Source: Adiantum capillus-veneris
Taxonomy: Eukaryota > Streptophyta > Polypodiopsida > Polypodiales > Pteridaceae
Assembly (NCBI GenBank): GCA_014529385.2
Contig: CM043950.1
Span: 83,462,843-83,526,842 of the forward strand
Length of the DNA: 64,000 nucleotides
Direction: 5' to 3'
This document shows, one piece after another, positions 23,344 to 35,792 of this stretch; position 1 is the stretch's first letter, and every line of letters starts with the position of its first letter. Below the pieces are notes generated by a model. It made no database searches. It was not told the origin of the DNA and saw nothing but the letters and a program-made list of their open reading frames with translations. A program made the position numbers and the translations under genes.

Positions 23344-24294
23344 TGTCAAGAAGTGCGGAGTGCGACTAGGAAAGCGTCGGGCCTCTGACTGTGAGGATTC
23401 TAAGCAAAATCAAGCAAGGCGTAGATGATTTGAAGCTTAAAACACACTAAAAATGAACAAGACTCCATACATGAAAGCTTCACTTTGAGAATGAACCCAG
23501 ATCAACTCAAAACTCTTGTGTGTGTGTGAAGATTAGGTGTAGCCTCACACCCAATTGCACAAATGCAATGCTCATTCGACCTGTTGAAAACCCTAAATTT
23601 ATGCTTCGATTCTTCGTCATGACCATTTCATGGAAGCTTCATTACTTCATTGGAGAAGTCCAAGTAGTTATCTGAGGAGTTGAAACCCTAATTGGAGGCC
23701 TCACAGCTTCAACCATGTAGTGGAAGCAGCATTGGACTTCACTAGCACCCTGTAAAGGAATGGTTGTATCTCCTTGTTCATGTGCCCAAATGAGCTCATT
23801 CTTGGCTCTAAAATTTCCCACACAACTTAGGCAATGACAAAGCCATCGTTGATGTGGAATTTTGAGCTATTTGTAGGCTATTTGTGAACATTTGAAGGCC
23901 ATTTTTAGCCATTTTTCACCCAAAAATGGCACCTTTTGTCTGTAAATAGCCCAAACGAACTAGGAAAATCCCTAAATTTGTGGAAAAATCCCATTGGGAT
24001 AAAATTTCATGTTGAATCTCATTTTTGTAAGCACTTTGGACACGTCTTTTATGCCCGCGCACGAAACCTGCTATTTTTGGCCAAGATTGCCCACATTGAA
24101 CTTTCTAGGCAAAGCAAGTGTGCCACTTCAATACACTTGAAATTTGTACATTTTTAAAGCAAAATAGACAGATATTTATGTGAAAAAGCATGCCATAGTG
24201 CCACATGTAGGGCCTCGTCCGCCCGGCAAGGTATGTACACGACTGTAACCGCGGCATCTATTCTCGCATATATCACACTATGTACATTATAGCA
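23344..24294 (-). repeat. C-family LTR, 5' copy
   Basis: This 951-bp block runs from TGTCAAGAAGTGCGG to ATTATAGCA (plus-strand reading) and abuts the primer site. It matches 13657-14499. The LTR of element G ends with a related sequence (TGTCAAGAAGTTTGCGG at 35793), so C and G are probably related families. Confidence 0.85.
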
Positions 24295-24706
24295 TTCGAT
24301 CCCACATAACAAAAGCATTGAGAGTGAGGTAGATATTTTAGTTTTCACATTATGCATGTGCCACGTCACGACACTACCAATGCTTGTTTCAACACACTCG
24401 ACGCTCAAATTTTCACTCCCTTTGCACCACAAAACGGGCCGCGGGCACACACTTTCACCGGCACCGACACATGCAAAGAGCAAGAGAAAAGAGAGGGGAA
24501 GGTGGAAACGACGCCACAAATTTGGGGGGGGGGGGGGAGGGGGGGGGTATGTCCTTCCACTATTTAGCTAGGCACGTACAACACCCAAAACGCCACAAAT
24601 GGCAAGCTTGTACAAAGAAAACATTCCAAGGGCTCACACTTGACTTCTTTCACTTCACTATTCACAAACAAGGGGAAAGAGCCCCCTTAAAATGATTAAA
24701 AAGGGG
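24295..24706. other. Old D-type LTR remnant with a poly-G run
   Basis: Words such as CACTTTCACCGGCACC, AGAGAGGGGAAGG and TTCACAAACAAGGGG follow the order seen in the D LTRs. A nearly pure G run lies at 24524-24547. No gene is seen. Confidence 0.45.
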
Positions 24707-25965
24707 TTTATATGGGAACCCCGCGCTTTTTTAGAAACTGGAATTTGATTGGACCACTAGGAGGTTTATTTTTGACAATTTGTTTTTGCAATTCTTGGAG
24801 CTCCATCTACCGACTTCTCTCTCATTATCTCTCACACTGTCACCCTTTGCCTTGAGATCTGGAGGACGAGGGTACTAGCGCTACTCACTTTTGCCTACAC
24901 AACTTAAGGGGCTTAGATGGCCGAGGGGGACCAAGTCGTTGCAAACTACCACATCATCACCTTGATCACCAAATGGCTACCGCCGTCCAAGCTGTCGAAC
25001 CATAACATCATCGCCATCGGCCTCTATCGTGCACCACCAAAACCGCTCGAGCACCACCTAGACGCGCGAGCACACGCCGGGCGCAGCGCTCAAGACCGGT
25101 CGCCATGGCCACAAGAGCTCCAAGGGAGAGATCTTGTTCCTTTTGTGATGCCTATGGACTCGCCACGCCTCACTATATATACCAAGAAGTCTTGCTCACT
25201 TCTATGGATGCGGGTTAATCCTCGATGCCACGTGGCAGCCTTGGAGTGCATTTGACCTCCAAGGTCCTTGAACCCCAACCCATAGATTTCAAAAATCACA
25301 TTTTTTCCCACCCCCTTCAACATTTTGAAACCTCTTGCTCATGAATTTGATTCACGGGCCGTGAAGTGCCACCAAAAGACCCCATCCCTGGCTTCAACGT
25401 GGACAACCCGGTCTGCACTTGGACTTTGTCAAGCATGCCCTTTGAGGCCACAAAAAACGGGAAAAGATTCAACTGCACCCAGTTTCAACTCGGCACATCT
25501 TGACAACTAGGACCCCGGTCAACAAGCCCTCAACTCTCCAAACAATGTGTAATATCTTCCTAAATGCACTCGAGGCCCAAGAAAGGCCACGTGGAATGAT
25601 TTCCAATGCGACCAAGTAGGCACAAACCTCACCCCTGGTAAATCTTAAACTGGCCATAACTTTCCCTCTAGAGCTCCGATCAATGAATCAAGAAGACCGA
25701 CATGCTCCACAACTCAAGCTTTTTGACCCTATCCACTTGCACTAGTTGTGACCACGTGTCCATACCTACCCTTCCCGTTGGGGATTTGCAAGACCTTCCA
25801 CATTTAGGTAGCTCTATCTTTCATTCCGTGGCTCTTTTTGACGAGCTATTTGGACAAGCTTCTAGAGCATCTCGAACACTAGATTCTTGGGCAATATACT
25901 TACACTTTGGACACTTGGACCTACCATCCCGACCCACTTTGGAATCTTCTTGATCTAAAACAATG
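24707..25965. repeat. Tandem unit A1 (1.26 kb)
   Basis: First of four head-to-tail units starting TTTATATGGGAA and sharing, in order, the CGCGCTTTTTTAGAAACT word, a TATA-like CTATATATACC near 25170, and GACCACGTGTCCATACC near 25750. The last is the empty target site for element D. Similar short frames in each unit (ITKWLPPSKL in A1) are conserved only as much as the DNA is, so I do not call a gene. Confidence 0.8.
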
Positions 25966-26997
25966 TTTATACGGGAGCCCCGCGCTTTTTTAGAAACTCG
26001 AATTTGATTGGACCACTGAGAGGTTTATTTTTGACAATTTGTTTTTGCAATTCTTGGAGCTCTCTCTCATTACCTCTAACACTGTCACCCTTTGCCTTGA
26101 GATCTCGAGGATGAGGGTACTAGCACTACTCACTTTTGCCTTCAGAACTTAAGTGACCCAGAGGGCCGAGGGGGATCAGGTCGTTGCAAACTACCACATC
26201 ATCACCTTGATCACCAAATGGCTACCGCCATCCGAGCTGCCGAAACATAACATCATCGCCACCGGCCTCTATCATGCACCACCAAAGCCGCTCGGGCATC
26301 GCCTAGACTCGTCAACTCATGCCACGTGTAGCGCTCAGGACCAGACGCCATGGCCACGAGAGCTCCAAGGGAGAGCTCTTGTTCCTTTTTTGATGCCTAT
26401 GGACTCTCCACGCCTCACTATATATACCAAGAAGTCTTGCTCGCTTCTATGGATGCAAGTTAATCCTCGATGCCACGTGACAACTTTGTAGTGCATTCGA
26501 CCTCCAAGGTCCTTGAACCCCAACCCATAGATTTCAAAAATCAAAATTTTCCCCCTTCAACTTTTTTCAACCTCCTGCTCAAGAATCTGATTCACGGGGC
26601 TGTGAAGTGCCACCAAAAGACCACATCCCTAGTATCAACTTGGACAACCCGTTCTGCACTTGGACTTCATCAAGCATGCCCTTTGAGGCCACAAAAACCG
26701 GGAAAAGATTCAATTGCACCCACTTTCAACTCGGCACATCTTGACAACTGCGACCCCGATCAACAAGCCGTCAAATCTCCAAACAATGTGTACCGTCTTC
26801 TTAAATGCACTCAAGGCCCAACAAATGGCAAATGGAACGATTTCCAATGGGACCAAGTAAGCACAAACCTGGCCCCTGGAAAATCTTAAACTAGGCATAA
26901 CTTTCCCTTTGGAGCTCGGATTAGTGAATCGGAAGACCAACATGCTCCACAACTCAAGCTCTTTGACCCTATCCACTTGCACAAATTGTGACCACGT

Positions 26998-28826
26998 TGG
27001 AGAGGGGGAATGGGGAACACACCCTACACACAGGCAATGGCCCCTATATAGCTCAAGGTATTCACAACACCCTTGTCCTCTCGAAAACACCTTCAAAAAA
27101 AACGATTCACACTAGCAGGGCCTTACCTACGCTTTACCCAACGCACAAACACTTTGCACAATCCTCGGACAGTGATCACACCGATTTGGTCCGCTTTCAG
27201 CTCTTCCACAAATCGACACCTCTCTCTCTCTTTCTCTCTCACACACGCAGGGGGCCCGGGGGACGCACACGCTCACACACACCGGCACCACACACCTTGG
27301 AGATGAACAAAGAAGAAAGGGGGGAAGGGGGGAAAGACCACACCAAAAAAATTGGCAATGAGAGCTTCTTTACACATCATGTACAAAACTCATGTGGCCT
27401 GTTCTAGGTTGCGCCATGGCCATCACCAATCCATACAGAGGGGCACACACCTCCCTCTCCACTCGACTTTGTCGGCACATGCCTTGACGAGAACATCCAC
27501 TTCTATCTTCGCCCGCGTAACAACTCTTCCTCATGGAAGCCCTCGTTGGCTCCTTTTTCTGCAAGGCGTTTTCTCTTCTGAGCTCTTTCACGATGATTGG
27601 CCCTTCAAGCCGGCTTCGATTGCCGAGCGCATGAAAAAAAACCCTCTTCCTCCAAGCCCTCGCGCTTTCGTCGCTTCACGGACCACCCATGCCGGCTCCT
27701 ACCATCAAGCACATGAAGCTCCCATTTCTTCCCAAACCTAAGGAGCCCAAGAGCAAAACCCTCCTCCTGGCTTTCTAAAAACGGCTACCTCCTTGCCTCA
27801 CCTCTTTCTCTTCTTTTTCTTAAGGCCAAGAAAGAGTTTCTTTTTTTGGCAATGGCGCCAGGCGCCACTGCCCTCTCCTCAACCCTTCCCTTCCTTTTAT
27901 TTTTTTGGCCCTCCTCTTGTGAGCTTACCCTTTTTGCAATTTTTCCAAGTCCAGCCTTCCTTTTTTTTCCCTTGAATTTACAAACAAGGGGCTCTTAGCA
28001 CCTAATTTGTGCGCCGTCGGTGCCCCATGCACTCAAATTTGCCAAAATGGGTTCTCTCGGTCACATTGCATGGGAACTTCACTGTAGCGATTCCGAATTT
28101 TTGCTTTCATTCACCACTCGATGCCATGCTAGCTTCGGACAATGCATTCAAAAATGAAAAAAACACTTTTGATCTTTTTTTATCACGATTGCCTGCCACC
28201 CGGATGTGCGTATCGTGATGCCCATGAATCTGTCGGTGATCCGCAAGTTTTGACTGATGCCCCACGTTGCATGCGATTTTCCAGAACCCAAGCGAACTCA
28301 AAAATATCTTTTTCGGCACGCCTATCGACGTGGCCCGATGAGCACGTACCCGACTCCCGGCAAATATTCCACAGGCCATAACTTGCTCGTTTGAGCTCCG
28401 AATGACGAACCGAAAAGACCGGCATGATCGACAGCTTGACCTAAATACGTGTATCCATTGATCCCATTTTTCGACACCTGTCTGTACCTGCTCTGCCCGT
28501 CGGGACCTGCGAAGCCTTCTAACTTCGGACTGACATATCTTTCACACAGAAGCCCCGTTTGAGGAGCCGTCTTGACGAGCTTCTAGAGCATCTTGAACAC
28601 CACATTTTGGGACACATTTTCCACATTTTGAACACCTTGATTTTCCGTCATCATTATCCCACTTTGGAGGCCCCCCTGGCCTAAAAAACCACTTTAAGCA
28701 TACATTTCCGCTGGCACTCTCCTGCCCAGGGTCTTCATACCTGCTTTAGCCCTCTACCATGTACCTATCAGCATACATGGCGCTGCACTGCACACTTCTC
28801 AGCACGGACCAACTTTGGTTGCACCA
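26998..28826 (-). repeat. 3' LTR of element D
   Basis: Nearly the same sequence as 31107-32893, with small indels and substitutions. It contains a palindromic CTATATAG TATA-like word near 27048 and a (CT)n stretch near 27220. Confidence 0.9.
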
Positions 28827-28960
28827 TCATTGCTCACCCCCTTGTTGAACATTCATGTTCAACCACAAACAGGCTTATTGCACTAAAAAAACTGCCACAC
28901 CAAAACAAACTCTCTGCACACCACAAAACCACCTAACATATGTACAAAATTTGGCATTTG

Positions 28961-29566
28961 TCACGCGCCACATTTGTTCATGCGGGTTGCCCAACCCCCT
29001 GCTTTACCTGCCAATCCACCTAGATCAAACACCTGGCATTGATCCCATCCATCCACTTGCAACGGCCTCACATAGTGCTGCATCCCATTACACAGCCAAT
29101 CATCCGCATAACATGCCCTTGGCATATTTCTACTGCTCCCAACATTTATTGGCATGCTGTCCAGTTCCAAAAAAACACCACCAGAAGCATCACCACTCTC
29201 CGAGTGTACATCATCATTTACATTGAACATGCCATGCCCTCCCTCCCAACCATGTAAAGTGAGATCCTCCTCAAGCAAATCCTGCACCTGCTCGATAGCC
29301 CACTGCACAGTTGCATTTATCAGCATCCCCTTCAACCACCATATACAAACTTCCTTTGACAGCTTGAACAAGTCCACACCCTTGGAATTTTCTTCATGTT
29401 CAAAAGAACCACTCCGCTTAGCGGGCAAAGCTTTCAACACAGGCACCCTAGTCACCATTACTTTCATACTCACCTCTGTACTTGCCTTTGTCAATACCAC
29501 CATATCAACAGACTTTTGTTCTCCCAAAGAAACTGCCAGCTGTAGACGGACATACCCTCGTATCAC
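28961..29566 (-). other. Continuation of the gag frame region of D, unrecognised
   Basis: A 201-codon open frame directly follows the gag stop near 29567 on the same strand and in the same frame. It contains LAVSLGEQKSVDMVVLTKAS and an acidic stretch near LEEDLTLHGWEGG. It may be the former end of the gag protein cut off by one stop codon. No known domain is visible. Confidence 0.5.
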
Positions 29567-31056
29567 CTATATTCTGGTCAAAGCTTTCCCAGCAAGCACT
29601 TGTGTCTCTTCATCCATCTCACCCACCGGGTCATCAAACCCCCAATTAGTTTCATCTTCAATGCATTCCTGGCCAAAAGAACCTGCATCCAAGGCACTAC
29701 CCGTGAAATCCATAGGCGATTGCAGTTGCTCTTCCCTTCGACAAGTATCCGATGCCTCTTGCATGCCATCTTCTTCAATCTCTTCTTCTTCCTCAGCCAC
29801 AACAACTCTCTCCTTCTTGGGAAACCCTTGTATATGTCGTATAATCAAAGCACCTTCCACAGCTACCTTGATGAGCATCGTCATTAGCATGGTGCCACAC
29901 AACACCCTCACTTGCATGTCTCCATTTCCAAGCTCTGATGCTATCACCTGCTCATCTTTTATAGTGGCAACCACCACATCCTTATACATATACGAAGGTA
30001 ACTTTACCTTTACTGGCACCGACTCTTCGGATTCTGCCTCGCAACTTGTATCTCTATCCTCCTCGCTTGTTTCCCAAAAGCTTGAGCTTGTAGGCTCATC
30101 ATCTTCACCATAAGCCGATTTGGTATCAGCATCATCATCCTCTAGCTGCTCCACAAAAGCTGGACCATCGTCGTGCCCACTTTCTTCATCCAACCCCAAG
30201 CTTTCTGCATCTATAACTCGGCCATAATCTGCTATCTTCTCATACAAGCACTCCACGAGAACAAGCTCCACCTCTTCAAGTTGCACTAGACACTTTGCAT
30301 TTGCTAACTCCTCTACACACAGGCTCTCTTTAACAAAAGGCTCATCTTCACTGACAAGCTCCTCCACAATCGGCATAGACACTTCACCAATTTGTAATTT
30401 CCAAGGAACGTAGTCAATCATAGGTCTTACCCTAACATGCTCCACACTTTGCATCACTGGCATCATCCTCGGTGGGCCCATAGAACAAACTGTTGCTTCA
30501 ACATGCATACAATCTACAGGATTTAACAAGCCTATCTCCAGATTTCTTTTCATTTTCCTGCTCTTCACCCTGGCAACCCTGACTGCCTCGGCATAAGTCT
30601 TTGGCTCTTCATCATCCACTCTATCTCAAACTCGAGGACACAGGCAAGCTAAGAATTTCTCCAGCTTGAAACCATCCGCATTGACCACTTGGGTGGCAAC
30701 AACCAGATCACTCCAACAAGCTTCAAACTTACTGACAAAAGCATCAAAATCATCACCTACATCCTGTCGTAGGCTCTTAATCTTCGTATCTGCTTCAGTA
30801 GCGGACACCACCTTGCGAAACCTGCAAAGAAACTACTCTCGGAAACCAACCCAATCCTGCTTATTTGCAGCTTCTAGACCATCGAACCAGGCCTTCGCTT
30901 TACCTCGCAACACCAACGGCACTGTCTCCAGCTTTTCTTCATCACTCCAACACTTGCAATGAGAGCATAAATAACTGGAAATCTGTCAACCACTCATCCG
31001 CATCTTCTTCACCACTAAAAATTGGGCCAACACTCTGCCACATTTTTGCTTATAAA
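29567..31056 (-). pseudogene. gag of element D (Retrotrans_gag family)
   Basis: Reading leftward from near the primer site, the frames give SGEEDADEWLTDFQ, then DEEKLETVPLVLRGKAKAWF, then DDFDAFVSKFEACWSDLVVA, the order of the Retrotrans_gag core. A 350-codon frame (29567-30619) follows, starting DDEEPKTYAEAVRVARVKSR and running into a long acidic tail with repeated Glu and Asp. I see no CCHC zinc knuckle. Breaks are a frameshift near 30965, a stop near 30826 and a stop between 30620 and 30626. Gag would form particles that package the RNA. The acidic tail is unusual in length and its role is unknown. Confidence 0.8.
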
Positions 31057-31087
31057 CACATCACTAGGGAGCAATCAGTGTGCTCCT

Positions 31088-31101
31088 CCGTGGGGGCACC
31101 A
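31088..31101 (-). other. Primer binding site of element D
   Basis: The minus strand reads TGGTGCCCCCACGG five bases from the LTR edge, matching a tRNA end CCGTGGGGGCA-CCA. I do not assign the tRNA. Confidence 0.7.
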
Positions 31102-31106
31102 CAAGA

Positions 31107-32893
31107 TGGAGAGGGGGAATGGGGAACACACCCGACACACACGCAATGGCCCCTATATAGCCCAGGGTATTCACAGCACCCCTGTCCTCTCGAAAACACC
31201 TTCAAAAAAGACGATTCACACTAGCAGGGCCTTGTCTGCCCTTCGCCCAACGCACAAACACTTTGCACAATCCTCAGACAACGATCACACCGATTTGGTC
31301 CGCTTTCAGCTCTTCCACAAATCGACACCTCTCTCTCTTTCTCTCTCACACACGCAGGGGACCCGGGGGACGCACACGCTCACACACACCCGCACCACAC
31401 ACCTTGGAGACGAGCAAAGAAGAAAGGGGGGAAGGGGGGAAAGACCACACCAAAAAAATCGGCAATGAGAGCTTCTTTACACATCATGTACAAAACTCAT
31501 GTGGCTTGCTCTAGGTCGCGCCATGGCCGTCACCAATCCATACAAAGGGGCACACACCTCCCTCGCTACTCGACTCAGTCAGCACATGCCTTGACGAGAA
31601 CATCCACTTCTATCTTTGCCCGCGTAACAACTCTTCCTCATGGAAGGCCTCGTTGGCTCCTTTTTTTGCAAGGCGTTTGCTCTTCTGAACTCCTTCACGA
31701 TGATTCACCCTTCAAGCCGGCTTCGATTGCCGAGCGCACAAAAAAACCCCTCCTCCAAGCCCTCACGCTTTCGTCGCTTCACGGACCACCCATGCCGACT
31801 CCGACCATCGAGCGCATGAAGCTCCTCCTTCTTCCCAAGCTTAAGGAGCCCAAGAGCAAAACCCTCCTCCTGGCTTTCGAAAAACGGCTGCCCCCTTGCC
31901 TCACCTCTTTCTCTTCTTTTTCTTAAGGCCAAGAAAGAGTTTCTTTTTTTTTTGGCAGTGGCGCCTGGCCTCAAGCCTTTCCTTCCTTTTATTTTTTTTG
32001 GCCCCCCTCTTGTGAGCTTACCCTTTTTGCCCTTTTTCCAAGTCCAGCCTTCCTTTTTTTTTCCCTTGAATTTACAAACAAGGGGCTCTTAGCACCTAAT
32101 TTGTGCGCCGTGGGTGCCCCATGCACTCAAATTTGCCAAAATGGGTTCTCTCGATCACACTGCATGGGAACTTCACTATAGCCATTCCGAATTTTCGCTT
32201 TCATCCACCACTCGATGCCACGCTAGCCCCGGACAACTTGTTCAAAAATGAAAAAACACTTTTGATCTTTTTGTATCATGATTGCTTGCCACTCGGATGT
32301 GCGTATCGTGATGTCCATGAATCTGATCGATGATCCGCAAGTATTGACTGACGCCCCACATTGCTCAAAAATATCTTTCTCTGCACGCCTATCAACGTGG
32401 CCCGATGAGCACGTACCCGACCCCCGTCAAATATTCCACAGGCCATAACTTGCCTGTTTGAGCTCCGAATAACGAACCGAAAAGACCGGCATGATCGACA
32501 GCTTAAGCTTTACACGTGTATCCATTGATCCCATTTTTTGCCACGTGTCTGTACCTGCTCTGCCTATCGGGACCTGCGAAGCCTTCTAACTTCAGACTGA
32601 CATATCTTTCACACCGAAGCCCCGTTTGAGGAGCCGTCTGGACGAGCTTCTAGAGCATCTTGAACACCACATTTTGGGACACATTTTCCGCATTTTGAAC
32701 ACCTTGATTTTTTGTCATCATTATCCCACTTTGGAGGCCCCCCTGGCCTAAAAAACCACTTTAAGGATACATTTCCGTTGCCACTCTTCTGCCCAGGGTC
32801 TTCATACCTGCTTTAGCCCTCTACCATGCACCTATCAACATACATGGCGCTGCACTGCACACTTCTCAGTATGCACCAACTTTGGTTGCACCA
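31107..32893 (-). repeat. 5' LTR of element D
   Basis: 1,787 bp, next to the primer site. The main difference from the other copy is a group of small deletions (for example after 31970 and near 32365). Confidence 0.9.
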
Positions 32894-33109
32894 ACGTGTG
32901 CATACCTCCCCTTCCCATTGGGGATTTGCAAGACCTTCCACATTTGGGTAGCTCTATCTTTCACTTCGTGGCTCTATTTTACGAGGCTTCTGGACAAGCT
33001 TCTAGAGCATCTCGAACACTACATTCTTGTGCCCTATACTTACACTTCGGACAATTGGACCTACCATCCCAAGTGACCCACTTTGGAACCTTCTCGATTC
33101 AAAACACGA

Positions 33110-34319
33110 TTTATATGGGAGTCCCGCGCTTTTTTGGAAAGTCGAATTTGACTGGACCAGTGGGAGGTTTATTTTTGACAATTTGTTTTTGCAATTCTTG
33201 GAGCTTCATCTACCGACTTCTCTCTCATTACCTCTCACCTTGCCACCATTTGCCTTGAGATCTCGAGGACGAGGGTACTAGCACTACTCACTTTTGCCTT
33301 CAAAAATTAAGGGACCCAGAGGGCCAAGGGGGACCAAGTTGTTGCAAACTACCACATCATCACCTTGATCACCAAATTGCTACCGCCATCCGAGTTGTTG
33401 AACCATAACATCGTTTCCACCGGCCTCTATTGTGCACCACCAAAACCGCTTGGGCACCGCCTAGAATCGCTAGCTCATGCCACGTGCAACGCTCAAGACC
33501 AGACGTCATGGCCACGAAAGCTCCAAGGGGGAGCTCTCGTTCCTTTTGTGATGCATATGGACTCTCCATGCCTCACTATATAAACCAAGAAGTCTTGCTC
33601 GCTTCTATGGATGAGGGTTAATCCTCGATGTCACGTGGCAGCCTTGTAGTGCATTCGACCTCCAAGGTCCTTGAACTCCAACCCATAGATTTCAAAAATC
33701 AAAATTTTTCCAACCCCCTTCAACTTTTGTCAACCTCCTGCTCAAGAATCTGATTCACGGGGCTGTGAAGTGCCACCAAAAGACCCCATCTCTAGCTTCA
33801 ACTTGGACAACCCGTTCTGCACTTGGACTTTGTCAAGCATGCACTTTGAGGCCACAAAAAACGGGAAAAGATTCAATTGCACCCAGTTCAACTCGGGACA
33901 TCTTGACAACCGGGACCCCGATCAACAAGCCATCAAATCTCTAAACAATGTGTAGTATCTTCTTAAATGCACTCAAGGCCCAAGAAATCCCAGATGGAAT
34001 GATTTCCAATGGGACCAAGTAAGCACAAACCTGGCCCCTGGAAAATCTTAAACTGGCCATAACTTTCCCTCTGGAGCTCCGATCAGTGAATTGAGAAGAC
34101 CAACATGCTCCACAACTCAAGCTCTTTGACCCTGTCCACTTGCACAAGTTGTGACCACGTGTCCATACTTGCCCTGCCCTGCCCTGCTGTGGCTCTGTTT
34201 TGACGAGTCCTCGAGGCAAGCTTCTAGAGAATCTCAAACACAGCATTCTTGTGCACTATACTTACACTTTGGACGATTGGACCTACCATCCCAAGTGACC
34301 TTCTCGAATTAAAACATGG
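33110..34319. repeat. Tandem unit A3 (1.21 kb)
   Basis: Same word order as A1, with TATA-like CTATATAAACC near 33575 and the uninterrupted target GACCACGTGTCCATACT near 34155. It has lost part of the block after that site. Confidence 0.8.
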
Positions 34320-35234
34320 TTTATATGGGAGGCCCGCGCTTTTTTGGAAACTCAAATTTGATTGGACCAGTGGGAGGTTTATTTTTGACAATTTGTGTTT
34401 GCAATTCTTGGAGTTTCATCTACCGACTTCTCTCTCATTACCTCTCACACTCCCACCCTTTGCCTTGAGATATCGAGGACGAGGGTACTAGCGCTACTCA
34501 CTTTTGCCTTCAGAACTTAAGGGACCCAGAGGGCCAAGGGGGACCAAGTTGTTGCAAACTACCACATCATCACCTTGATCACCAAATTTCTATCGCCATC
34601 GGAGTTGTTGAACCATAACATCGTTTCCATCAGCGTCTATTGTGCACAAACAAAACCGCTCAGGCAGCGCCTAGACTCACCAACTCATGCCACGTGCAAC
34701 GCTCAAGACCAAACTCCATGACCACGAGAGCTCCAAGGGAGAGATCTCGTTCCTTTTGTGATTCCTATGGACCCTCCATGCCTCACTATATATACCAAGA
34801 GGTCTTGCTTGCTTCTATGGATGCGGGTTAATCCTTGATGCCACATGGCAGCCTTGCATTGCATTCAACCTCCAAGGTCCTTGAACCCCAACCATAGATT
34901 TCAAAACTCAAATTTTTTCCAACCCCTTCAACATTTTAGAATCTGCTGCTCAAGAATTTTATTCATGGGCCATGAAGTGCCACCAAAAGACCCCATCCCT
35001 GGCTTCAACTTGGACAACCCGTTTTACACTTGGACTTTGTCAAGCATGCCCTTTGAGGCCACAAAAAATGGGAAAAGATTCAACTGCACGCAGTTTCAAC
35101 TCGGCACATCTTGACAACCGGGACCCCAATCAACAAGCCATGAAATCTCCAAACAATGTGTACTATCTTCTTAAATGCACTTGAGGCCCAAGAAATTCCA
35201 GATGGAACAATATCCAATGGGACCAAGTAGGCAT
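34320..35234. repeat. Tandem unit A4, truncated
   Basis: Follows A3 exactly but ends abruptly within GACCAAGTAGGCA, where the integrase fragment H begins. The TATA-like CTATATATACC is kept near 34788. Confidence 0.8.
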
Positions 35235-35792
35235 ATTTACAGAACTTTGAAAGCTGCCAACTAAACAAAAAACCAAGAGCACTCTGATAATAGAATCCAT
35301 ATGTACATGTATGTACAAAGCTTCATCTCCTCCGGATACTGCGTGCTTTTAGGTGGGTTGTCCCACCCTCTTGGTTACAATTTGATGCACATAAGGTACC
35401 ACCCCTCTGTCAAAGTACAACTTGAGCCACACACCATTCACCATGTGCCTAAGAACCTTACCATTTGAGCTGACCAATTGATAGGTCCCATTTGGAAAGG
35501 CCTTCTGTACCTTGTACAGATTTTTGAAAGGTGAAGTCCAAGTAGCTCTTGTACTTCATCACCAGGTCACCTTCTTCAATCTCCTTATCAGGTAGATTCT
35601 TATTGACTCGTAGTCTGTTGATGCTTCTCTATCCATCTGCAAAACTTAAAGGCCAACAATCCTATTATGTGGAGTGGCATTGATGCACCACATACCCTTC
35701 AAAGTACTTAACTGTGCATGTATTGGCAGAACTGTCTCTTCACCATAGAACAACTCAAATGGAGTAAAGTTGGTCGCTACTTTGTAAGATGT
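35235..35792 (-). pseudogene. Gypsy integrase C-terminal fragment (H)
   Basis: The minus strand encodes TSYKVATNFTPFELFYGEET, the conserved motif after the third acid of Ty3/gypsy integrases, then the C-terminal part ending GTYQLVSSNGKVLRHMVNGV and WLKLYFDRG. Several stops and a frame change show it is dead. Its upstream half is missing because the LTR end of element G begins at 35793; the bases GATGT next to it are the candidate target duplication. Confidence 0.8.

Larger units (their letters stand above)
26998..32893 (-). mobile_element. Complete gag-only LTR retrotransposon D, 5.9 kb (TR-GAG type)
   Basis: LTRs of 1,829 and 1,787 bp (TGGAGAGGGGG to GGTTGCACCA) flank a 2.28-kb interior. 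The interior holds, in minus orientation, a primer site, one gag gene and a polypurine-rich AAGGGGGTGAG before the other LTR. No protease, RT or integrase is present and there is no room for them, so D must move using enzymes of another element. This matches the class named terminal-repeat retrotransposons with GAG domain. Confidence 0.88.
26994..32897. other. 4-bp target duplication (ACGT) around element D
   Basis: ACGT stands at 26994-26997 and at 32894-32897. Units A1 and A3 show the undivided site CCACGTGTCC, so the duplication is confirmed by empty sister sites. Confidence 0.85.
25966..33109. repeat. Tandem unit A2, split by element D
   Basis: Unit A2 consists of 25966-26997 and 32898-33109, about 1,244 bp once element D and the duplicated ACGT are removed. 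The junctions line up exactly with the uninterrupted units on either side. Confidence 0.85.

Noticed and set aside
13657-24294. Simple reading of C as one intact element with two LTRs
   Set aside because: The outside flanks (ACCGC and TTCGA) do not match and no polypurine tract adjoins the left LTR, so a rearrangement or two separate copies must be involved.
24917-25255. 112-codon frame in unit A1 with relatives in the other units
   Set aside because: The relatives follow from DNA duplication of the unit; the frame is broken or shifted in A3 and A4 and has no motif.
29154-30113. 319-codon plus-strand frame
   Set aside because: It is the antisense shadow of the Glu/Asp-rich gag tail of D and reads as Ser-rich low complexity.
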